Source: Oscillospiraceae bacterium
GTDB lineage: Bacteria > Bacillota > Clostridia > Oscillospirales > Ruminococcaceae
Direction of reading: 5' to 3'
Assembly (NCBI GenBank): GCA_009777835.1
Contig: WRKZ01000009.1
Coordinates: 1-40,712 of the forward strand
Length of the DNA stretch: 40,712 nt
Shown here: in pieces, positions 40,568-40,712 of the stretch
How the letters are laid out: each line of letters opens with the position of its first letter
How positions within the stretch are numbered: the stretch's first letter is position 1
The notes under the pieces: generated by a model
Database searches by the model: none
The model's input: only the letters and a program-made list of their open reading frames with translations
Told to the model about the DNA's origin: nothing
Made by a program: the position numbers and the translations under genes

Positions 40568-40712
40568 GCTTATCAGAGAGGCGGGAAACCGCTTATCAAA
40601 ACAAAAACAAATCAATTTATTTTTGAAACCCGCCAATAAAAGTCAACCCCTTTTTGAAAAATAATTAAAAATTTTTTTCAAACTAAAAACAGGCACAGGA
40701 AAGCGAGGCGGT

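Overview
The window looks like a chromosomal segment of an anaerobic, endospore-lineage Firmicute (class Clostridia, probably near Oscillospirales/Ruminococcaceae). The evidence is a SigG-type sporulation sigma factor, a YaaL/DUF2508 plus BofA-like pair, a pyruvate formate-lyase pair, DnaD/DnaI-type helicase-loading genes, and the Firmicute cluster def-fmt-rsmB-rlmN-prpC-prkC-rsgA. Base composition is moderate, intergenic regions are AT-rich, and promoters are consensus sigma-A type. The taxonomic call is inference from gene content; no rRNA gene is present.

Layout. 1-5100: the 3' end of leuB and its terminator; a secreted-looking or structural protein of unknown function with 35-residue tandem repeats, preceded by a strong promoter and four 10-bp phased repeats; a lipoprotein; a 600-bp gene-poor stretch with inverted repeats and DnaA-box-like sequences; a small conserved protein; a membrane-anchored trypsin-like relic; and sigG. 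5100-16430: a long leftward series running proB, proA, two membrane proteins, a lipoprotein, an OmpR-type response regulator and its histidine kinase, a DUF1385 membrane protein, trpS and an HD-GYP phosphodiesterase. 16450-24870: the leftward housekeeping cluster def, fmt, a YugP-type protease, rsmB, rlmN, PP2C phosphatase, PASTA kinase and rsgA (translation start-up, rRNA methylation, ribosome GTPase and Ser/Thr phospho-signalling). 24900-31250: rightward genes for a TIGR04086 membrane protein, pflB-pflA, asnB, yaaL and a bofA-like gene. 31250-34900: leftward dnaI/dnaC-like and dnaD, then an unusually RNA-rich region with three candidate non-coding RNAs around a DUF1292 gene. 34900-40400: a split TauE/SafE transporter, a CPA2 antiporter, a two-gene module that resembles a toxin-antitoxin pair, a CorC/CNNM transporter, uridine phosphorylase and a small membrane protein.

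The most unusual content is a set of short palindromic interspersed repeats. Family A (63-bp unit, 1-3 tandem copies, four loci, nine units) lies in intergenic regions and in the transcribed leader of pflB. At rsgA two copies are read in frame, adding about 42 residues to the N-terminus. Family B (also a 63-bp tandem period) occurs between two operon genes and, as a single copy, at the proB start. There it is flanked by a perfect 15-bp direct repeat that duplicates the proB start codon and leaves a 26-codon leader ORF overlapping the new start. A third, G/C-hairpin repeat lies between def and fmt. The second focus of interest is 33285-34860: a promoter-to-terminator unit of about 600 nt with no convincing protein, a roughly 190-nt RNA closed by a 10-bp stem, and a roughly 83-nt sRNA with a perfect sigma-A promoter and a 14-bp terminator.
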